Source: Anodontia alba (Eukaryota > Mollusca > Bivalvia > Lucinida > Lucinidae). Taken from it: 64,000 bases of DNA. The position numbers and the translations under genes were made by a program. The stretch spans positions 71,343,267-71,407,266 of the forward strand of contig OZ024829.1 in assembly GCA_964016985.1 (NCBI GenBank), written 5' to 3'. Under the pieces are notes generated by a model that saw only the letters and a list, made by a program, of their open reading frames with translations, searched no databases and was not told where the DNA came from. Shown piece after piece: positions 63,077 to 64,000 of the stretch (the first letter of the stretch is position 1; each line of letters begins with the position of its first letter).

Positions 63077-64000
63077 ATTTGGTATGTAGCTTCACCTAAT
63101 GGACCATTACCAAAGTTGTTCAAATTATAGCCCTTGGGTCAAAATTGGACCCGCCCTAGGGGGCACATATTTTACATAGATCCTTATAGGGAAAACCTTT
63201 AAAAACCTTCTTGTCTGAAACCAGAAGGCCCAGGTCTTTGATATTTTGGTACACAGCTTTGTGGAGTGGACCTCTACCAAGATTGTTCAAATTATAGCCC
63301 TGAGGTCAAAATTGGCCCCGCCCTAGGGATCACATGTTATACGGAAAAACCTTTAAAAATCTTCTTGTCTGAAACCAGAAGGCACAGGTCTTTGATATTT
63401 GGTGTGTAGCTTCATTTAGAGGCCCTCTGCCAAGATTGTTGAAATTGTAGCCCTGGGGCTAAAAATGGCCCTGCCCAGGGTCAAACATGTTTTACATAGA
63501 CTAACATAGGTAAAACCTTTAAAAATCTTCTTGAATGAAACCAGAATGCCCAGGTCTTTGATATTTGATGTGTAGCTGCATCTAGTGGACCTTTACCAAG
63601 ATTGTTCAAATTGTAGCCCTTGGGCCAAAAATGGCACTGCCCAGGGGCCAACATGTTTTACATAGACTAACATAGGGAAAACCTTTAAAATTATTTTTGT
63701 CTGAAACCAGAAGGCCCAGGTCTTTGATATTTGGTATGTAGCTTCACCTAATAGACCATTACCAAAGTTGTTCAATTTATAGCCCTGGGGTCAAAACTGG
63801 CCCCACCCTAGGGGTCACATGTTTTACATAGACCCTTATAGGGAAAAACCTTTAAAAATCTTCTTGTCTGAAACCAGAAGGCCCAGGTCTTTGATATTTG
63901 GTACACAGCTTTGTCTAGTGGACCTCTGCCAAGATTATTCAAATTATAGCCCTGGGGTCAAAATTGTCCCTGCCCTAGGAGTCACATGTTATACATAGGC
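63077..64000 (+). repeat. ~155-bp satellite array of the 52755 element
   Basis: About six units with GGAAAACCTTTAAAAATCTT, CTTGTCTGAAACCAGAAGGC, CCAGGTCTTTGATATTTGGT and GCCCTGGGGTCAAAATTGGC. Runs off the window end. No coding. Confidence 0.9.

Larger units (their letters stand above)
52755..64000 (+). mobile_element. Family-A element interrupted by a DIRS, running off the window
   Basis: Left end TAGCTCACCTGAGCAAAGCT with hairpin TGAGC-AAA-GCTCA, then CCGGCATCCGGCGTCCGGCG and CATCCGTCGTCTGTC. The satellite starts before 53061 and continues from 63077 to the window end in phase (CTTTGAT|ATTTGG). The 3' end lies beyond 64000. Confidence 0.75.

Overview
The window is metazoan genomic DNA made almost entirely of nested, mostly decayed mobile elements. 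It is AT-rich, with splice-site-bounded coding sequence, SINEs with target-site duplications, mariner, piggyBac, Gypsy and DIRS elements, and many hairpin-capped elements filled with ~145-388 bp satellite units. The satellite-carrying elements resemble the 'pearl'/HINE (non-autonomous Helentron) elements known from bivalves, so a bivalve mollusc is the most likely source. This is an inference from element types; no species marker is visible. No CRISPR, rRNA, stand-alone tRNA gene or prokaryotic feature was seen.

Layout. 1-850: a GC-rich ORF of unknown function (125-745) ending in a poly(A) run inside a 145-bp satellite. 850-10507: Helentron-like elements and their arrays, holding a tRNA-derived SINE, a truncated LINE and a mariner. 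10507-13147: a 107-bp palindrome, a 475-bp inverted-repeat element with 6-bp target duplications, and the only convincing host-gene piece, a 589-bp internal exon (12369-12957, + strand) encoding a coiled-coil protein. 13148-16936: another Helentron-like left end, then two DIRS retrotransposon copies. 16937-20022: two further hairpin-capped satellite families (called C and D here). 20023-23519: a broken Gypsy LTR retrotransposon carrying a piggyBac-type MITE and a SINE. 23520 to ~33045: a heavily decayed DIRS in reverse orientation, interrupted by several insertions. 33054-37365: satellite blocks ending in a Helentron-like 3' end. 37845-51487: an at least four-level nest. A family-A element holds element 'g' (37929-48621) and a family-B element (48647-51210); g's array is split by a 7.4-kb inverted-repeat element (40451-47865), which itself holds a mariner, another family-B element, a LINE fragment and SINEs. 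51497-64000: DIRS fragments, then a family-A element starting at 52755 that contains a full-length-architecture DIRS (53062-63076). That DIRS has both inverted terminal repeats and the internal complementary region. Its RT gene is split by a Helentron-like element (54201-57013) and by a mariner within a mariner (57187-59688).

The main observation is a shared architecture in at least four sequence-unrelated families (A, B, C, D). Each starts with a near-perfect 30-40 nt hairpin whose stem differs between families but stays paired. This is followed by a CCGTC-rich stretch and a family-specific satellite array. In A and B an inverted copy of the 5' end, a 3' hairpin and a short T-rich end follow. 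Four insertions can be read as clean T|T insertions without target duplication, because the interrupted sequence is known from a reading frame or from other copies. Apart from the exon at 12369-12957 and possibly the ORF at 125-745, no gene here looks intact; every transposase, RT and recombinase carries stops, frameshifts, deletions or insertions.
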